DNA of 8,771 nucleotides, from positions 1-8,771 of the forward strand of contig JASLIH010000567.1 of NCBI GenBank assembly GCA_030152105.1, in the 5' to 3' direction. Source of the stretch: Actinomycetes bacterium. Its GTDB lineage: Bacteria; Actinomycetota; CALGFH01. How positions within the stretch are numbered: position 1 is the stretch's first letter; every line of letters begins with the position of its first letter. The position numbers were made by a program, and so were the translations under genes. The notes under the pieces were generated by a model. It was not told the DNA's origin. It ran no database searches and saw only the letters and a list, made by a program, of their open reading frames with translations. Positions 7,601 to 8,771 of this stretch are shown one piece after another.

Positions 7601-8771
7601 GAAGACGTCGCGGACCCGGCTCAGGTCGACGTCGCCCTCGCCGGTGTAGGTCACCCCGAAGTCGTGGATCCAGACCGGGCCCTGGCCGGGCGGGTGCAGC
7701 TCGTAGGGCCGCTCCTCGACCACCTCGACGCCCATGTCCTCCAGCATCGGCACCGCGTCCGACAGTGGCAGCGGCCGGTCGGCCCAGAACAGCTTGAACC
7801 GCAGCGTCCCCGGCGGCGCCTCCAGCGGCCGGTACAGGTTCATGTTGAGCCCGCCCAGCTCGGCCAGGTCCTCCATGCGCTGGATGTCGTAGACGGCGTT
7901 GCGGGCCGGGAAGTCGTCCACGTAGGCGGGCGGGAACGCCTCGCCGTAGGAGGTGTACAGGGCGTTGCCCTCCTCCTCGCCGTGCAGCTCCAGCAGCAGG
8001 GCGTGGAGCTCGTCGTTCCAGGAGCGGGTGACGTTGGCCAGCTTGGCCTCCAGCTCCTTGGCGTCGTAGCTGGGCATCTCACCCGGCGGCAGCCGGATGA
8101 TGAAGTGCAGCCGGGCCAGCACCGACTCCGACAGCCACACCTGGAAGTCGAAGCTGGCCCCCGGGAAGGCCTCGTGGAGGACGACCTCGATGCGCCGGCG
8201 CACGGTCGTGGTGTAGCGGTCGCGGGGCACGTACACCAGGCTGGACACGAACCGGCCGTAGTCGTCGTGCCACATGAACAGCCGCACCCGCCGGCGCTCC
8301 TCCAGCCGCAGGATGCCCATGGCCGTCTCGAACAGCTGGTCGTCGGCGATCTGGAACAGCTCGTCGCGCGGGAACGTCTCCAGGATGTTGAGCAGCGACT
8401 TCCAGTCGTGGCTGTAGCGGGGCAGGCCGACCCGCTCCAGCACCTTGGCCACCTTGCGGCGCAGCACCGGGATGTCGCGCGGGTTCCGGTTGTAGGCGGC
8501 CGAGGTGTAGAGGCCGAGGAAGCGCCGCTCGCCGATGACCTCGCCGTGCTCGTCGAAGCGCTTGACCCCGATGTAGTCCAGGTACGAGGGCCGGTGCACG
8601 GTCGAGTGCGAGTTGGCCTTGGTCAGGATGAGCACGTGCCGTTCCCGGGCCAGGCGGCGGCCCTCGGGCGGCAGCTTGGCGAAGCTGCCCGAGGCCGGCT
8701 TGGTCTGCTGACGGAGGATGCCCAGGCCGGTGCCAGGGATCGGGCGCAGCAGGTCCTCGCCGTTCTCGTTC
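4628..8771 (-). CDS. gdh: NAD-dependent glutamate dehydrogenase, large (GdhB/GDH-180 type), 5' partial
   Basis: This enzyme oxidatively deaminates glutamate to 2-oxoglutarate and ammonium with NAD+, feeding amino-acid carbon into the TCA cycle. The frame is open to the right edge: 1,380 residues are visible and about 200-270 are missing compared with the 1,590-1,650 of family members. The GTG at 8635 is internal, because conserved in-frame sequence (SFAKLPPEGRRLARERHVL) precedes it. In visible numbering, LTKANSHSTVHRPSYLDYIG begins near residue 48. The substrate site is KVARGGIRWSDRREDF (about 563-578), with KAQMVKN and VPVGAKGG following; the catalytic-type Lys is near 604. The dinucleotide half has GIGDMSGDVFGNG (about 735-748), WNGGIGTY (about 852) and EGGNLGF...NTDFIDNSGGVDCSDHEVN (to about 930). 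A long helical C-terminal region follows. In mycobacteria this type is controlled through N-terminal ACT-like domains and GarA; neither can be judged here. Confidence 0.97.
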   Translation of the reverse strand, partial: NENGEDLLRPIPGTGLGILRQQTKPASGSFAKLPPEGRRLARERHVLILTKANSHSTVHRPSYLDYIGVKRFDEHGEVIGERRFLGLYTSAAYNRNPRDIPVLRRKVAKVLERVGLPRYSHDWKSLLNILETFPRDELFQIADDQLFETAMGILRLEERRRVRLFMWHDDYGRFVSSLVYVPRDRYTTTVRRRIEVVLHEAFPGASFDFQVWLSESVLARLHFIIRLPPGEMPSYDAKELEAKLANVTRSWNDELHALLLELHGEEEGNALYTSYGEAFPPAYVDDFPARNAVYDIQRMEDLAELGGLNMNLYRPLEAPPGTLRFKLFWADRPLPLSDAVPMLEDMGVEVVEERPYELHPPGQGPVWIHDFGVTYTGEGDVDLSRVRDVFQDAFAAILRGEAESDGFNRLVLRARLTWRQIVVLRAYCKYLRQTRLAFSQAYMEQALASNPQIARWLVELFESRFDPAQSDSAESRAEELRERLADSIDRVANLDEDRILRSFLGMVEATLRTNYFQQGVDGDPKPYLSLKLDPAQVPSLPKPRPMYEVFVYSPRTEAVHLRGGKVARGGIRWSDRREDFRTEILGLMKAQMVKNAVIVPVGAKGGFVVKQPPAEGGREALMDEVVACYSTMMRGLLDITDNRVGGKVVPPADVVRYDEDDPYLVVAADKGTATFSDLANSIAQEYGYWLDDAFASGGSAGYDHKKMGITARGAWESVKQLFRETGVDTQSTDFTVIGIGDMSGDVFGNGMLLSRHIRLVGAFNHLHVFLDPDPDPEVGFAERERLFALPRSSWSDYDTAKISEGGGVWPRSAKSIPLSVPVRRALDVQAEALPPNELISAMLRAPVDLLWNGGIGTYVKAARETHADVGDRASDAVRVNGGELQARVVGEGGNLGFTQLGRIEYALHGGRINTDFIDNSGGVDCSDHEVNIKILLNQVVSDGDMTRKQRDKLLADMTDDVAASVLQDNYRQVQAISVTEAQAPQLLDEHARLMRHLERAGRLDRRLEFLPNNEELAERRATGRGLTRPELAVLLAYAKIVLQDELVGSDVPEDEYLADDLERYMPPKLREKFRKQLRRHPLRRDIIATYVTNSMVNRAGSTFANRLRDETGARPTDVARAYTVAREVFDIRRLWKDLATLDTVVPAEVQLELQAEGRKMIERSALWFLRNRRQPMDIAATVSHFAPGIASLAQELPKLLAPADSESLDQMAERFTAAGVPPELATRVASLDALFSGLNVIEVATACGETVETVAAVYFALGYKLDLHWLRDQIAKLPAETHWQTLAQGALRDDLYSEQRELTIEVLKRGTEDGAEDKGAETLIDTWMEENRSAVERTNAILSDLKEADTLDIAMISVALREIRNLSETGAVTTSASAAR

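Overview
The window is one stretch of very GC-rich chromosome, mostly tightly packed genes with 4-base start/stop overlaps. Composition, strongly G/C-ending codons, a PriA-like HisA and a giant (about 1,600-residue class) NAD-dependent glutamate dehydrogenase all point to an actinobacterium. The lineage below phylum level cannot be read from the sequence. No tRNA, rRNA, CRISPR array, insertion sequence or phage gene was seen.

Layout. Plus strand, 1-2007: end of a histidine biosynthesis operon, hisH (5' end outside the window), hisA (priA-like) and hisF, joined by ATGA and GTGA overlaps. HisH and HisF form the glutamine-driven imidazole-glycerol-phosphate synthase, and HisA makes its substrate. 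No hisI or impA follows hisF here. Positions 2008-2210 are a non-coding gap with strong inverted repeats: one around the hisF stop and two abutting 41-base hairpins just before the next Shine-Dalgarno. Plus strand, 2211-3787: a two-gene unit coupled by an ATGA overlap. The first gene is a BtrH_N/DUF4872 protein lacking the expected catalytic Cys and His; the second is a small glyoxalase-fold (VOC) protein.

A 31-base convergent gap with a hairpin but no T-tract separates these from the minus-strand pair. That pair is the NAD-glutamate dehydrogenase (8771 down to 4628, N-terminus outside the window) followed by an alpha/beta-hydrolase (4631-3819) whose start overlaps the dehydrogenase stop.

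Most of the window is ordinary metabolism. The least explained part is the BtrH-like/VOC pair: the BtrH-like protein keeps the family fold signature and the complete DUF4872 half, but has no cysteine at all, carries an extra N-terminal motif (RMGRTGESYTTAR), and is preceded by a structured leader. It is probably a non-catalytic or repurposed member of a family known for acyl transfer.
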